A DNA stretch of 64,000 nucleotides from Stappia sp. BW2 (GTDB lineage: Bacteria; Pseudomonadota; Alphaproteobacteria; Rhizobiales; Stappiaceae): NCBI RefSeq assembly GCF_008107695.1, contig NZ_VIRG01000070.1:1-64000 (forward strand). The letters run 5' to 3'. Each line of letters opens with the position of its first letter. Within the stretch, counting starts at the first letter, position 1. This document shows, piece by piece, positions 36,554-46,533 of the stretch. Position numbers and translations under genes: made by a program. The notes below the pieces were generated by a model. The model did not search any database. It was given only the letters and a program-made list of their open reading frames with translations, and was not told where the DNA came from.

Positions 36554-37489
36554 TCAGATGCCTCCTTTGGGTAACAGGTCCAGCGCGCCGGACAGGGCGC
36601 TGTGAAGCACGAGCAAGGGTTCGGACGCGGGACGATCCGTGTGGTGCAGGACGTAGGTCCAGCCGGCCCGTCTGGCGATGTCGCGAATTTCCGCCCGGTG
36701 GGCTTCCAGGCGGTTGCGGTAGTCTTCGCGCCATTTTTCCGCGCGCCCGGCCGTCAGCCGGACACCCTGTTCCGGATCCGTGAACTCCACCCTGCCGTCA
36801 AACGGGAAAGTTTCTTCGATGGGATCGAGCACCTGCACCAGATGGCCCCGCGCGCCTGTGCCGGCAACACGGGCAACCCATGTCGCAATTTCCTCAATCG
36901 GGTCGAGGAAGTCGGAGACCAGCACAACATCGGCAAAACGCTGCACGGCGATTGTGTCCGGATAGGCGATGGGTTTGGAAAGATGGGTGAGTGCATCCGC
37001 CAGGCGTTCGGCGGCACGGCGGTCGGAAAAGGGCCTTGTCAGACCGGGCAATCCGATACGCTCGCCGGTTTCGGCCAGCATGTCGGCAAGGGCCAGCATC
37101 AGAACGATGGACCGGTCGCGTTTGGAAACGTCTGCCAGGCGAGAGCGGAACACCATGGACGGCGACAGATCAGCCCAAAGCCAGACCGTGTGCGCGGCCT
37201 CCCATTCGCGTTCGCGGACGTAGAGATGGTCATCGCGCGCAGACCGTCGCCAGTCGATGCGCTTTGCCGGTTCGCCCATGTTGAACGGGCGGAACTGCCA
37301 GAAACTTTCACCCGGGCCTGCGCGGCGTCTGCCATGCCAGCCGGCGATAATGGAGCTGGCGACATGGCTCGCCTCGACCAGCAGGTCCGGCAGCGCATTT
37401 GCGACCGATCTGGCCTCGCCGATGACATTCGGCCAGTTTTCGGCGTCGATGCCTGTCTGGTTGCTGCCCTGAGTGCTGCTCGAATCCAT
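36554..37489 (-). CDS. DUF58 domain protein
   Basis: The 311-residue protein has the DUF58 signature (the FWQFRPFNMGEPAKRIDWRRSAR region near residue 62) with a von Willebrand A-like fold after it. DUF58 proteins are almost always partners of MoxR ATPases. The start at 37489 is preferred because earlier in-frame starts lie inside the moxR gene. It lies 34 bases after the moxR stop and four bases before the DUF4159 gene. Confidence 0.9.
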   Translation of the reverse strand: MDSSSTQGSNQTGIDAENWPNVIGEARSVANALPDLLVEASHVASSIIAGWHGRRRAGPGESFWQFRPFNMGEPAKRIDWRRSARDDHLYVREREWEAAHTVWLWADLSPSMVFRSRLADVSKRDRSIVLMLALADMLAETGERIGLPGLTRPFSDRRAAERLADALTHLSKPIAYPDTIAVQRFADVVLVSDFLDPIEEIATWVARVAGTGARGHLVQVLDPIEETFPFDGRVEFTDPEQGVRLTAGRAEKWREDYRNRLEAHRAEIRDIARRAGWTYVLHHTDRPASEPLLVLHSALSGALDLLPKGGI

Positions 37490-37523
37490 GCGGCCGGCTT
37501 TCTGGCTGGTTAAGGTAACGGGG

Positions 37524-38543
37524 TCAGGCGATCTGGTCCTTGACCCGGCGGATGACGTCGCGAACGGTGTGCCCGTCGGCCCTTGCGGCAAACGTCAGCG
37601 CCATACGGTGCTGCAGGACCGGTTCGGCAAGAGCCAGCACGTCATCGACGGAAGGCGCAAGACGTCCGTCGACCAGCGCGCGGGCCCTGACGGTCAGCAT
37701 GAGTGCCTGACTGGCGCGCGGCCCCGGTCCCCAGGCAATCAGGCTGGTCAGATCGGAAGGGGCCGAACTGTTGTCTGGACGGGCGGACCGCACAAGCTTC
37801 AGGATGGCTTCCACCACGGATTCGCCAACGGGCATGCGCCGGACCAGTTGCTGATATTCCAAAAGTTCTTCGGCGCGCATGGCCACCTGGGCCGTGGCCT
37901 GATCGGCGCCTGTGGTCTCCAGCAGGATGCGGCGTTCGGCTTCAAGATCCGGATAGTGGACGTCGATCTGCATCAGAAACCGGTCGAGCTGGGCTTCCGG
38001 CAGCGGATATGTGCCTTCCTGTTCAAGCGGGTTCTGGGTGGCGAGCACGTGGAAGGGGCGCGGCAAATCGTGCGGGTGGCCGGCAACGGTCACATGATAT
38101 TCCTGCATGGCCTGCAGCAGCGCCGACTGGGTGCGGGGGCTGGCCCGGTTGATTTCATCTGCCATCAGCAGCTGTGAGAAGACGGGACCCGGAATGAAGC
38201 GGAACGAGCGGCCGCCGTCGGCGCCTTGTTCCATCACTTCGGCGCCCAGAATGTCAGAGGGCATCAGATCCGGTGTGAACTGGATGCGGCGGGCGTCGAG
38301 GCCCAGAACGGTGCCGAGAGTTTCCACCAGCTTGGTTTTGGCAAGACCGGGCACGCCGACCAGAAGACCATGGCCGCCGGCCAGAATGGTGACCAGCGAT
38401 TGCTCCACCACATTTTCCTGACCGAAGATGATCCGGGCGATATCAACCTTGGCATCGCTGATGCGGCTGACGGCGCGTTCGGCTTGCTCGGCGACGGCGG
38501 CGAGATCTTCTTCGCTTGGGGTGGAGGGAGAAATAACGCTCAT
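37524..38543 (-). CDS. MoxR-family AAA+ ATPase
   Basis: The 339-residue ATPase likely remodels a partner complex. The Walker A region is the atypical MoxR form (GVPGLAKTKL near residue 58-67); Walker B (LLMADEINRASPRTQSALLQAM) and sensor motifs follow, then a C-terminal lid. It is the first gene of a four-gene minus-strand operon with DUF58 and DUF4159 partners. The promoter lies in the 280-base gap to the divergent DUF1285 gene. Confidence 0.94.
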   Translation of the reverse strand: MSVISPSTPSEEDLAAVAEQAERAVSRISDAKVDIARIIFGQENVVEQSLVTILAGGHGLLVGVPGLAKTKLVETLGTVLGLDARRIQFTPDLMPSDILGAEVMEQGADGGRSFRFIPGPVFSQLLMADEINRASPRTQSALLQAMQEYHVTVAGHPHDLPRPFHVLATQNPLEQEGTYPLPEAQLDRFLMQIDVHYPDLEAERRILLETTGADQATAQVAMRAEELLEYQQLVRRMPVGESVVEAILKLVRSARPDNSSAPSDLTSLIAWGPGPRASQALMLTVRARALVDGRLAPSVDDVLALAEPVLQHRMALTFAARADGHTVRDVIRRVKDQIA

Positions 38544-38824
38544 GGTTCACCTTTCCCGCAATCTGCGTTTCGACTGCCTGCCCGGCTTTCGGGTAAACAA
38601 TGCCGCTGACCTTTGTTGCTGCGACTCAAGCAGTCTGACACCATATAATTCAGTAGATAAGGCGCAATTGTGCGCCATACAGTGGAAAGGTCCAAGTTTC
38701 TTTCCAACCTTTGGGGAAAAGGCCGGGCCTGCAGGCACCTGTAGCCGAACGAGCGATATCGGTGGAGGGTCGGAATTGTCAAAAATTCCGGGGCCTTGAT
38801 GAAGACAGCAAGGACGAAACATCC

Positions 38825-39433
38825 ATGGCGGAGGAAACCGCAAAAACAGATGCGGCATTACCGGAAGGTCTGAAGGCCCTGATGAGCCGGGCGGACACAG
38901 GCGGCAAGGGACCGCCGCCGGTAGACAAGTGGAACCCGCCGTTTTGCGGGGATCTGGACATTCGCATCGCCCGCGACGGTACCTGGTATTACCTTGGGTC
39001 ACCCATTGGCCGCATGCCGCTGGTGAAGCTGTTTGCCTCGGTTCTGCGCAAGGATGAAGATGGCAGGCACTATCTGGTCACGCCGGTGGAAAAGATCGGC
39101 ATCACCGTCGAAGATGCACCGCTTCTGGCGGTCGAAATGGCCGTCGAGGGTATGGCGCGGGAGCAGCAGCTCACAGTGCGGACAAATCTCGGTGATCTGG
39201 TTGCTGTTGGAGAGGACCATCTGCTGCGTTTTGAAAAAGAACCGGACAGCGGCGGCCTTAAACCCTATGTTCACGTCAGAGGGCGCCTGGAGGCCTTGTT
39301 TACCAGAGCGCTGATGTATCAACTGGCGGATCTTATGGAAGAACGGGAAACGGATGACGGCACCCGGATGGGGGTCTGGAGCGGTGGCCGGTTCTTTCCG
39401 GTCGATCCTGCTTTCCTGAACGCTCAGGACTGA
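38825..39433 (+). CDS. DUF1285 protein
   Basis: The 202-residue protein matches DUF1285: a central WYYLGSPIGRMPLVKLFASVL block and the C-terminal ALMYQLADL motif. No function is established for the family. The start at 38825 is preferred over the upstream 38711, which lies in the promoter gap. It is divergent from moxR and 39 bases upstream of the next Nudix gene, the usual alphaproteobacterial order. Confidence 0.9.
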   Translation: MAEETAKTDAALPEGLKALMSRADTGGKGPPPVDKWNPPFCGDLDIRIARDGTWYYLGSPIGRMPLVKLFASVLRKDEDGRHYLVTPVEKIGITVEDAPLLAVEMAVEGMAREQQLTVRTNLGDLVAVGEDHLLRFEKEPDSGGLKPYVHVRGRLEALFTRALMYQLADLMEERETDDGTRMGVWSGGRFFPVDPAFLNAQD

Positions 39434-39472
39434 CCGAATGATCTGTTTCGCACGACCGGACACACCGATTGC

Positions 39473-40123
39473 ATGACTGCCTTCCCGACGAAATCCCTTG
39501 CTGATCCAGCGGACTGGCCAACCCTGTTCAGGACGCGGCTGGACGATGCGGCGCTTCGAGGTTTCGAGCGCGAGACCGGCGATCACATTCTCAACCCCGA
39601 TCTTGGCCCCTACGCGAAATGGGACGGTGCGCCACGGGATGCCGCAGTGCTTATCGGTATCGTCGAGCGCGGTGATGGCCCCAATGTGGTGCTGACACAG
39701 CGCACGGGACATCTGAAGTCCCACGCCGGGCAGGTGGCTCTTCCCGGAGGCAAGATCGATCCGACGGACAGGGGGCCTGTCGAGGCGGCTCTGCGTGAGG
39801 CTGATGAGGAAATCGGCCTTGCACCGGAGCGTGTCGAGCCTATCGGCAATCTGGCACCTTATCTCACCGGTTCGGGATACCGGGTCGTGCCGGTGGTCGG
39901 CACCATTCGGGAGGGGGCGGCCTTCCGTCCCAATCCCGGTGAGGTTGAAAGTGTTTTCGAAGTGCCTTTGGGATTCTTGATGGATCCCGCAAACCATCAG
40001 AAACTCAGCCGGGAATGGCAGGGAAAACGTCGTTACTTCTACGCAATGCCCTTTGGAGAACGTTATATCTGGGGCGTCACCGCGGGCATTATTCGCTCCT
40101 TATATGAAACGGTCTACCGCTAA
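39473..40123 (+). CDS. CoA pyrophosphatase-type Nudix hydrolase
   Basis: The 216-residue protein likely cleaves CoA or its derivatives. It carries both the CoA-recognition motif (VLTQRTGHLKSHAGQVALPGG, shortened here to its LTQRT...HAGQ core, about residues 74-94) and a Nudix box (G-x5-E...READEEIGL). These two together define the UPF0035/NudL group. It is co-directional with the DUF1285 gene and overlaps the next gene by one base. Confidence 0.92.
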   Translation: MTAFPTKSLADPADWPTLFRTRLDDAALRGFERETGDHILNPDLGPYAKWDGAPRDAAVLIGIVERGDGPNVVLTQRTGHLKSHAGQVALPGGKIDPTDRGPVEAALREADEEIGLAPERVEPIGNLAPYLTGSGYRVVPVVGTIREGAAFRPNPGEVESVFEVPLGFLMDPANHQKLSREWQGKRRYFYAMPFGERYIWGVTAGIIRSLYETVYR

Positions 40124-40383
40124 TGGTTCGTGTGTTCATACTTCATCTTTTTCTGTTTCTCCTGCCGTTCATCACCTACGGTTTCTGGCTGTGGCTGAGC
40201 AAACGTCACAATGATCCTGGCCGTTGGGCCGCAAAGCCGCTGGCATGGCTCACGCTGATCGGTCTGGTTCTGGTGATTGCCGGACTGGTCGGCATGGCAT
40301 CCTTCGGTCATGCCCCGGAGGGCGCCAATTGGCGACCGTCTGAAATGCGAGACGGCGTGTTTGTGCCCGGTCGATACGAATAA
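40123..40383 (+). CDS. DUF6111-like small membrane protein
   Basis: The 86-residue protein has two membrane helices (about residues 3-24 and 42-62) and a polar C-terminal tail. It is the usual gene between the Nudix hydrolase and the CCA-adding enzyme in this group. Function unknown. The ATG overlaps the previous TAA (TAATG). Confidence 0.8.
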   Translation: MVRVFILHLFLFLLPFITYGFWLWLSKRHNDPGRWAAKPLAWLTLIGLVLVIAGLVGMASFGHAPEGANWRPSEMRDGVFVPGRYE

Positions 40384-40387
40384 CACC

Positions 40388-41632
40388 ATGAGCGTGACGG
40401 CTGAACAGATCCTTCAACAGGCCGACTGGTTGAAAGCGCCGGGCATTCAGGCGGTGTTCGAGGCGATCGAGCAAGAGGGCGACGAAGCCCGGGTTGTCGG
40501 GGGAGCCGTGCGCAACACCTTGCTCGGTCATCCTGTTCCAGATGTCGATATCGCGACCACGGCATCGCCTGAAACGGTGATGGAGCGAACACGCGCGGCG
40601 GGCCTGAAACCGATCGGAACCGGTATCGACCACGGCACGATCACCGTTGTCAGCAGTGGCTATCCCTATGAAGTCACGACGCTTCGGGAGGACGTGGAAA
40701 CCTTCGGGCGTCAGGCGCGGGTTGTCTTCGGTCGAAACTGGACGCGCGATGCCGAGCGCCGAGATTTCACGCTCAACGCGCTCTATGTCGATCGCCATGG
40801 CCGGCTGCACGATCCGCTTGGCGGATTGGACGACTGCCTCGACAGGCGCGTGCGTTTCATCGGCGACCCGGACAAGCGCATTCGCGAAGACTACCTGCGC
40901 ATCCTGCGGTTCTTCCGGATTTACGCAGCCTATGGCGCTGGAGACATGGACGCAGACGGCCTTGGAGCGTGTCTGCGTCAGCGCGACGGACTGCGGCATC
41001 TGTCTGCCGAGCGGATCGGCCACGAGATGCGGCGGTTGTTACGCGCGCGTCTGGCCGCGCCGGCGCTGAAAATGATGAACGATTGCGGTCTTTGGGAAAT
41101 CGCAACCGGCGGGCTAGCCCGTATCGAGGATTATCTCGCCTTGCGCAGCCTCGACGTGGACGCGAGCAACGTGACCGATCCGGAGCTCGGACTGGTGGTG
41201 CTGACCGGTTTCGTGCGTGAGGACGTGGAGCGCGTTTGCGATCGGCTGCGGCTGTCGAATGCCGAGCGCGAAAGAATGCGCACCGCCTGGGCGGCGATGA
41301 GATGTCTACGCCAGGCGGACAAGCTGCCGGAAGCTGCGCACCTGGTCTATCAGTTTGGGCGCCAGGGAGCGGTCGACGGCCTTTTGGGGCGCTGGGCCGG
41401 CCTGCGGGCGCAGGACAAGGATCCCGGCGATACGTTCACCGGACTGCTGGAGCGGTTGAAAGACGTTCCGGTGCCGCAATTTCCCATCAAGGGGGCAGAT
41501 CTGATTGCGGCCGGTCATGCCCCCGGTCGGGCACTCGGCGACCGCCTCAAAAGCCTGGAGGCGGATTGGCGAGACAGCGGATTTTCCCTTTCCAGACAGG
41601 ACTTGCTGGAGCGGGCAGGGGAGGTGACTTAA
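40388..41632 (+). CDS. cca: CCA tRNA nucleotidyltransferase
   Basis: This enzyme adds or repairs the 3' CCA of tRNAs. The 414-residue protein is of the class II poly(A) polymerase/CCA type: VVGGAVRN (nucleotide-binding), DVDIAT (metal-binding aspartates) and RRDFTLNALY motifs, followed by the RNA-binding region (EDYLRILRFFRIYA) and a helical C-terminus. The start at 40388 is four bases after the previous stop; a longer frame beginning at 40277 overlaps that gene. Confidence 0.93.
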   Translation: MSVTAEQILQQADWLKAPGIQAVFEAIEQEGDEARVVGGAVRNTLLGHPVPDVDIATTASPETVMERTRAAGLKPIGTGIDHGTITVVSSGYPYEVTTLREDVETFGRQARVVFGRNWTRDAERRDFTLNALYVDRHGRLHDPLGGLDDCLDRRVRFIGDPDKRIREDYLRILRFFRIYAAYGAGDMDADGLGACLRQRDGLRHLSAERIGHEMRRLLRARLAAPALKMMNDCGLWEIATGGLARIEDYLALRSLDVDASNVTDPELGLVVLTGFVREDVERVCDRLRLSNAERERMRTAWAAMRCLRQADKLPEAAHLVYQFGRQGAVDGLLGRWAGLRAQDKDPGDTFTGLLERLKDVPVPQFPIKGADLIAAGHAPGRALGDRLKSLEADWRDSGFSLSRQDLLERAGEVT

Positions 41633-41741
41633 GGAAATTTTAGGTGACACTGCGTCACATCGCGATGCTGATTTCCTTTTGGAAAGGTTTTGTGGATATT
41701 CTGCCATGACAAAGCGTGTGCGGACGACTGTGAGGCGGTGA

Positions 41742-42854
41742 ATGGAAATTGTTCTGATCTCAGACGGACCGCTTGCGCTTGATTCACCCGTCAGAAAACT
41801 TCCGTTTTTCTTTCCGGCCCGCCTGATCGACATGTCCAAGGTGTCTGAAAGCACAGTCGGTGACGGCCGTGCTGCCGTGGTGGAGCTGCTGGGCGCAACC
41901 GATGCCGGGTTGACGGCCCTGAAATCATCCTGGGCCAGTATTGCCGAGATCCCAGTGATCTGCCTGGCTTCCAAGAAGAACCGGCGGGAAGTCATTCAGG
42001 CATCCGCACTCGGCAAGACCGAAATCATGGAACGCGACACACCGCTTGCACTGCTTGTGCGCAAGCTCAAGCTGATCCTGCAAGATGATCCGCTTGCCCA
42101 GGTTCCAAACGGGCTGCCTGCCAAGACGCTGGAAGCCTACAAGAAAGGCAATGCCTTTCTGGAAAGTCTGGCTCTGTCTGCAGCGGAAGGCTCGAACATT
42201 CAGACCAGCCTGATGAACGAAGGCGCGGCAGAAATTCTGTCGGCTCTGTCACTGGACGGCTTGTCGCCCTGGCTGGACGCCGTGCAGTCACATCACAGTG
42301 GCACCTATTGTCATTCCCTGATGGTTGCCGGCATTGCCGGATCTTTCGCGCAGCATCTCGGCTGGAGTGAAAAGGACTGTCAGGAAGCGATTGCCGGCGG
42401 ATTGGTGCATGACATCGGCAAGATGCGCATTCCGCTGACGATCCTCGACAAAGCCGACAAGCTGACGGATGCCGAGCGCTCGATCATCGACAAACATCCC
42501 GTATTTGGCCGTGACATCCTGAAGCCGCGGCTTGAACTGTCCGTCGACATCAAGAAGATGGCCATCCAGCATCACGAGTTTCTGGATGGCTCAGGATATC
42601 CGGATGGACTGAAGGGAGAGAGGATCTCTCCCAAAGTCCGCCTGATGACCATTTGCGACATCTTCACCGCGCTCACCGAAAAACGGGCCTACAAGGATGG
42701 CATGCCGGTTCGTGTTGCCATTGGCGTGATGCAGGAGATGGGCCGGAAACTGGACCAGGCCATGTTGAAAAAATTCGCTCACATGGTCCTGGACCGGGAT
42801 ATGGGCGAAGTCATTCGCCCGCCGCAGAAGGTGACCCGCACGCAGGCCGTTTGA
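41742..42854 (+). CDS. HD-GYP domain protein (c-di-GMP phosphodiesterase-like)
   Basis: The 370-residue protein has an N-terminal receiver-like or unknown domain (1-120) and a complete HD-GYP domain: His223-Asp224 (HDIGK), His277-His278 and GYP at 285-287. Such domains hydrolyse cyclic di-GMP. No phospho-acceptor Asp is clear in the N-terminal part. It is a single gene. A GTGAC-N5-GTCAC dyad lies upstream at 41644. Confidence 0.9.
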   Translation: MEIVLISDGPLALDSPVRKLPFFFPARLIDMSKVSESTVGDGRAAVVELLGATDAGLTALKSSWASIAEIPVICLASKKNRREVIQASALGKTEIMERDTPLALLVRKLKLILQDDPLAQVPNGLPAKTLEAYKKGNAFLESLALSAAEGSNIQTSLMNEGAAEILSALSLDGLSPWLDAVQSHHSGTYCHSLMVAGIAGSFAQHLGWSEKDCQEAIAGGLVHDIGKMRIPLTILDKADKLTDAERSIIDKHPVFGRDILKPRLELSVDIKKMAIQHHEFLDGSGYPDGLKGERISPKVRLMTICDIFTALTEKRAYKDGMPVRVAIGVMQEMGRKLDQAMLKKFAHMVLDRDMGEVIRPPQKVTRTQAV

Positions 42855-42890
42855 CCCGGCGCCCATCCATCAGATGTCGGGACTAAAAAA

Positions 42891-43817
42891 TTACGGCCAT
42901 TTCACCACGGGGGGCATCGACGAGAGGATCGAGGCGACGTTGCCGCCGGTCTTCAGGCCGAAAATCGTGCCGCGGTCATAAAGCAGATTGTATTCCACAT
43001 AACGGCCACGGCGGATGAGCTGTTCTTCACGCTCTGCATCGCTCCAGGATTTCTGGAAGTTGCGCCGGACCAGCTCAGGATAAATGTCGAGGAATGCCAG
43101 ACCGATGTCCCTGGTGAAGGCAAAATCCTCCTCCCAGGTTCCGCTGTGCAGATAATCGTAGAAAATGCCGCCGATGCCACGCGCTTCGTTGCGGTGTTTC
43201 AGGAAGAAATAGTCGTCACACCAGGCTTTGTAGGCGTCATAGTTGGCAACGGCATGTGCGTTGCAGGCGGACCGCATGGCCTCGTGAAAGGCAATGGTAT
43301 CGGGGTCGTCCTGTGTCCGCCGGGCATCAAGCACAGGCGTCAGGTCCGCACCGCCGCCGAACCACTGGCGGGTGGTGACCACCATACGGGTGTTCATGTG
43401 AACGGCGGGAACATGCGGGTTCTGCGGATGAGCAATGAGGCTGATACCCGACGCCCAGAAACGAGGGTCTTCGCTGGCACCCGGTATCTGGCCGCGAAAT
43501 TCGGGTGAGAATTCGCCATGAACGGTCGAGATATGCACGCCCACCTTTTCGAAGACACGGCCATGCATCATCGACATGACGCCGCCGCCCCCTTTATCCC
43601 CCGTGCTGTCGGTGCGCTCCCAGGGTGTGCGCTCGAAGCGGCCGGCAGGCTGGTCCGACAGTGGGCCGGACAGATCGCCGATCTCGTCTTCAAGATCTTC
43701 GAAAGCCTTGCAGATCCGGTCTCGCAGCTCCTTGAACCAGGCCGGGGCCGTTGCCTTCTTGTCCTCGATACCGTCCGGAATGGGACCGCCGCGGTTTTCA
43801 GGGGTAGGTGCGTTCAT
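42891..43817 (-). CDS. hemF: Oxygen-dependent coproporphyrinogen III oxidase
   Basis: HemF makes protoporphyrinogen IX from coproporphyrinogen III with oxygen, in the cytoplasm. The 308-residue protein has the conserved [16 protein letters not shown] and [14 protein letters not shown] motifs. Its length is usual. The convergent HD-GYP gene ends 36 bases away; trmL lies upstream on the same strand, 57 bases away. Confidence 0.95.
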   Translation of the reverse strand: MNAPTPENRGGPIPDGIEDKKATAPAWFKELRDRICKAFEDLEDEIGDLSGPLSDQPAGRFERTPWERTDSTGDKGGGGVMSMMHGRVFEKVGVHISTVHGEFSPEFRGQIPGASEDPRFWASGISLIAHPQNPHVPAVHMNTRMVVTTRQWFGGGADLTPVLDARRTQDDPDTIAFHEAMRSACNAHAVANYDAYKAWCDDYFFLKHRNEARGIGGIFYDYLHSGTWEEDFAFTRDIGLAFLDIYPELVRRNFQKSWSDAEREEQLIRRGRYVEYNLLYDRGTIFGLKTGGNVASILSSMPPVVKWP

Positions 43818-43874
43818 GTGACTGCCTGGGCTTGTTGCAACCTGCCGGACCGGCGGGCATGCGATTGATTGCTA

Positions 43875-44342
43875 TCACGGGCTTTTAGGAAATGTGCCTG
43901 ATTGCCGCAAGGCTTCACCCAGCACCATGCCCGTGGACACAGCAACGTTGAGCGAGCGCATGCCCTCTGCCATGGGGATTGTCAGCCGGGCATCAGCCAG
44001 CGCGTGTACGTCCTCCGGCGCGCCTGAGCTTTCCCGTCCCATCATCAGGATATCATCTGAGTGGAATGTAAAATCCGCATATGGGACGTCTGATTTTGTC
44101 GTCATGAGGATCAACCGGCGCCGCTCGGACCGCCGCCACTCATCGAAGGCGGCAAACGATATATGACGAACCATCGCGGCCCGTTCCAGATAGTCCATGC
44201 CCGCCCGCTTCAGCGCAGCGTCGGAGATTGGGAACCCTGCCGGCTCAATAAGATGTACGGTCACCCCCATGCAGGCGGCGAGGCGCAGGATCGTGCCGGT
44301 GTTTTGCGGAATGTCCGGTTGGTAAAGGGCGATGTCTGGCAT
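43875..44342 (-). CDS. trmL: tRNA (cytidine/uridine-2'-O-)-methyltransferase
   Basis: TrmL methylates the ribose at position 34 of tRNA-Leu isoacceptors. The 155-residue SPOUT enzyme has the IPQNTG, MGRESSGAP and SLNVAVSTGMVLGEALRQ motifs that form the trefoil-knot SAM site. It is a stand-alone SPOUT domain, the normal form for TrmL. It lies upstream of hemF on the same strand. Confidence 0.94.
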   Translation of the reverse strand: MPDIALYQPDIPQNTGTILRLAACMGVTVHLIEPAGFPISDAALKRAGMDYLERAAMVRHISFAAFDEWRRSERRRLILMTTKSDVPYADFTFHSDDILMMGRESSGAPEDVHALADARLTIPMAEGMRSLNVAVSTGMVLGEALRQSGTFPKSP

Positions 44343-44543
44343 GGGGATCCACGTTCGTTTCGAAGCTGCGGCTCAATAGCAGCAGGCACGGCTTTTGTCA
44401 CAGAGCGGTGTGGTGGCTGCGCCCAGGTGGACCCTGCAACATACGGGAAGAAGGCGAACCGGCAGATATTTTCACTGGGCCAATTTCACGCCGGGCGCGT
44501 AGGATAGCCTGAAGATTCGCTCCAGCCCCCATGGAGACGCCCC

Positions 44544-46397
44544 GTGTCCCCGCTCTTTCGCGTTTTTGAAACCTGGATAGATCCTTTCCGGGCGCCGCCC
44601 AGATCCGGCATGCCTCATGGCGGTTTTGCCTTTCTGATGTATTTCGTCAGCCAGGTGCGCTGGCCGTTTATCGCCATGCTTGCCATTGGCGGCGCGGCCG
44701 CATTCATCGAAGTGGCGATCTTCAATTTTCTCGGCCGGATCGTGGATCTTCTGGACGAGAGCAAGCGGGCGACCTTCTTTTCCGATCATTTCTGGACTCT
44801 CATGACCATGGCCTTTGTGGTGCTGGTCGTGCGCACGCTGACAAACTCGCTGATGGCGCTCGTGGAAGAGCAGACAATCGTCCCCGGGTTCTTCAATCTC
44901 GTGCGCTGGCAGTGCCACCAGCGGGTAATGCAGCAAAGCCTTTCCTATTTTCAGGACGATCTCGCCGGGCGTCTTTCGCAAAAGGTGATGCAATCGGGCA
45001 TGTCGGCGGGAGATTTCATGACCAACCTGCTGCAGGTGGTCTGGTTCATCGTCGTTTATGCGATCACGACACTGGTTTTGATCGCGGATCTGGATCTGTG
45101 GCTTGGGGCGCTCGTGGCCGTCTGGCTGCTCTGTTTTACCGTGACGGCGGTCGTGTTCGTGCCGCGGGTTCGTGCCGCCGCCAAGGATACCGCCAATGCC
45201 TATTCCGGTGTGACGGGCCGTCTGGTGGATACCTACACCAACATCCAGTCGGTGAAGCTGTTCGGCTCGTCCAAGGAAGAGAGCCGGGGGGCGCGGTCTT
45301 CGGTGGAAACGATGATCGCCAAGCTTCATGTCTTCACGCGGCTTTTGACCAGCATTCGCATGATCATGACGATGGTCAACGGAGTGATGATCGTTGCCAT
45401 CTCCGGCATGGCACTGTCCATCTGGCAGGATGGCGGCATCAGTGCCGGTCATGTTGCCTTCACGCTCAGTCTGATCCTGCGCCTGAACATTCTGCTGAAC
45501 CGCCTGTTCAATCAGCTCAACGGTCTGTTCCGTCACTTCGGCTCGCTGCAGGACAGCATGGAAACCATCGTCAAGCCGGTGGCCCTTGCGGACAAGCCGG
45601 ATGCACCGGCGCTGAAGGTGACCGCCGGGGAGGTTCGTTTCGAGAATATCCGGTTCCACTACGGAAAGGCGGCAGGGGTTATCGATCATCTTGATCTGAC
45701 GATCCGTCCCGGCGAGCGTGTCGGTATCGTGGGTCCGTCAGGGGCGGGCAAGACAACGCTGACAAGCCTCCTGCTCCGGTTCTTCGATGTGGAAGCGGGG
45801 CGCGTGCTGATCGATGGACAGGATGTCCGGGATGTGAACCAGGAAACCCTGCGACGGTCGGTTGGCATGGTGACGCAGGATCCCTCGTTGCTGCACCGTT
45901 CGATCCGCGAGAACATCCTCTACGGACGGACATCGGCCAGCGAAGAAGAGTTGCTGGAGGCAACCCGAAAGGCCCATGCATCCGGCTTCATCCGGAAGCT
46001 GGAAGACAGGCGCGGCCGCAAGGGCTTTGACGCCTTTGTCGGCGAACGCGGTGTCAAACTCTCCGGCGGGCAGCGTCAGCGCATTGCCATTGCAAGGGTG
46101 CTGCTGAAGGATGCTCCGATCCTTGTGCTGGACGAAGCGACCTCCGCGCTCGATTCTGAAGTCGAGGCCGCCATTCAGGAGAACCTGCAAGGCTTGATGA
46201 CGGGAAAAACGGTGATCGCCATCGCCCACCGCCTGTCAACCATCGCAGCCATGGACCGGCTGATCGTCATGGACAGGGGCAGGATCGTTCAGCAGGGCAC
46301 GCATGAGACACTGCTGGAGGATGCGGATGGCCTTTACGCGCAGCTCTGGCATCGTCAGTCAGGTGGCTTCCTGGAGGCAGAAGGCGAATTTGCCTGA
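44544..46397 (+). CDS. ABC exporter, fused permease-ATPase (paralogue 1)
   Basis: The 617-residue protein has six membrane helices in the N-terminal half (about residues 40-335) and a C-terminal ATPase: Walker A GPSGAGKTT near 396, signature LSGGQRQR near 506, Walker B near 525 and a switch His in the AHRLST motif. It probably works as a dimer, exporting a lipid, peptide or drug. The start is a GTG. A close relative lies at 51256 with two signalling genes between them; the two might pair. Confidence 0.9.
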   Translation: MSPLFRVFETWIDPFRAPPRSGMPHGGFAFLMYFVSQVRWPFIAMLAIGGAAAFIEVAIFNFLGRIVDLLDESKRATFFSDHFWTLMTMAFVVLVVRTLTNSLMALVEEQTIVPGFFNLVRWQCHQRVMQQSLSYFQDDLAGRLSQKVMQSGMSAGDFMTNLLQVVWFIVVYAITTLVLIADLDLWLGALVAVWLLCFTVTAVVFVPRVRAAAKDTANAYSGVTGRLVDTYTNIQSVKLFGSSKEESRGARSSVETMIAKLHVFTRLLTSIRMIMTMVNGVMIVAISGMALSIWQDGGISAGHVAFTLSLILRLNILLNRLFNQLNGLFRHFGSLQDSMETIVKPVALADKPDAPALKVTAGEVRFENIRFHYGKAAGVIDHLDLTIRPGERVGIVGPSGAGKTTLTSLLLRFFDVEAGRVLIDGQDVRDVNQETLRRSVGMVTQDPSLLHRSIRENILYGRTSASEEELLEATRKAHASGFIRKLEDRRGRKGFDAFVGERGVKLSGGQRQRIAIARVLLKDAPILVLDEATSALDSEVEAAIQENLQGLMTGKTVIAIAHRLSTIAAMDRLIVMDRGRIVQQGTHETLLEDADGLYAQLWHRQSGGFLEAEGEFA

Positions 46398-46485
46398 GCG
46401 AGAATGCCGCGAGAGGGCGTTGGCAATTTAGGGGTCCACACCCTAGGGCTGATCCATCGCGATAGCCGTGTCGTAGACCGGTCAG

Positions 46486-46518
46486 GCTAATCAGTGGCAA
46501 CAAGCTAATCAGTGGCAA
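46486..46518. repeat. Fifteen-base perfect direct repeat upstream of the DUF2177 gene
   Basis: GCTAATCAGTGGCAA occurs at 46486-46500 and 46504-46518 with a three-base spacer, so an 18-base period. It ends 15 bases before the TTG start at 46534. It could be a regulator site or the result of a short duplication. Confidence 0.6.
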
Positions 46519-46533
46519 AGACAGGGGGCCGGC

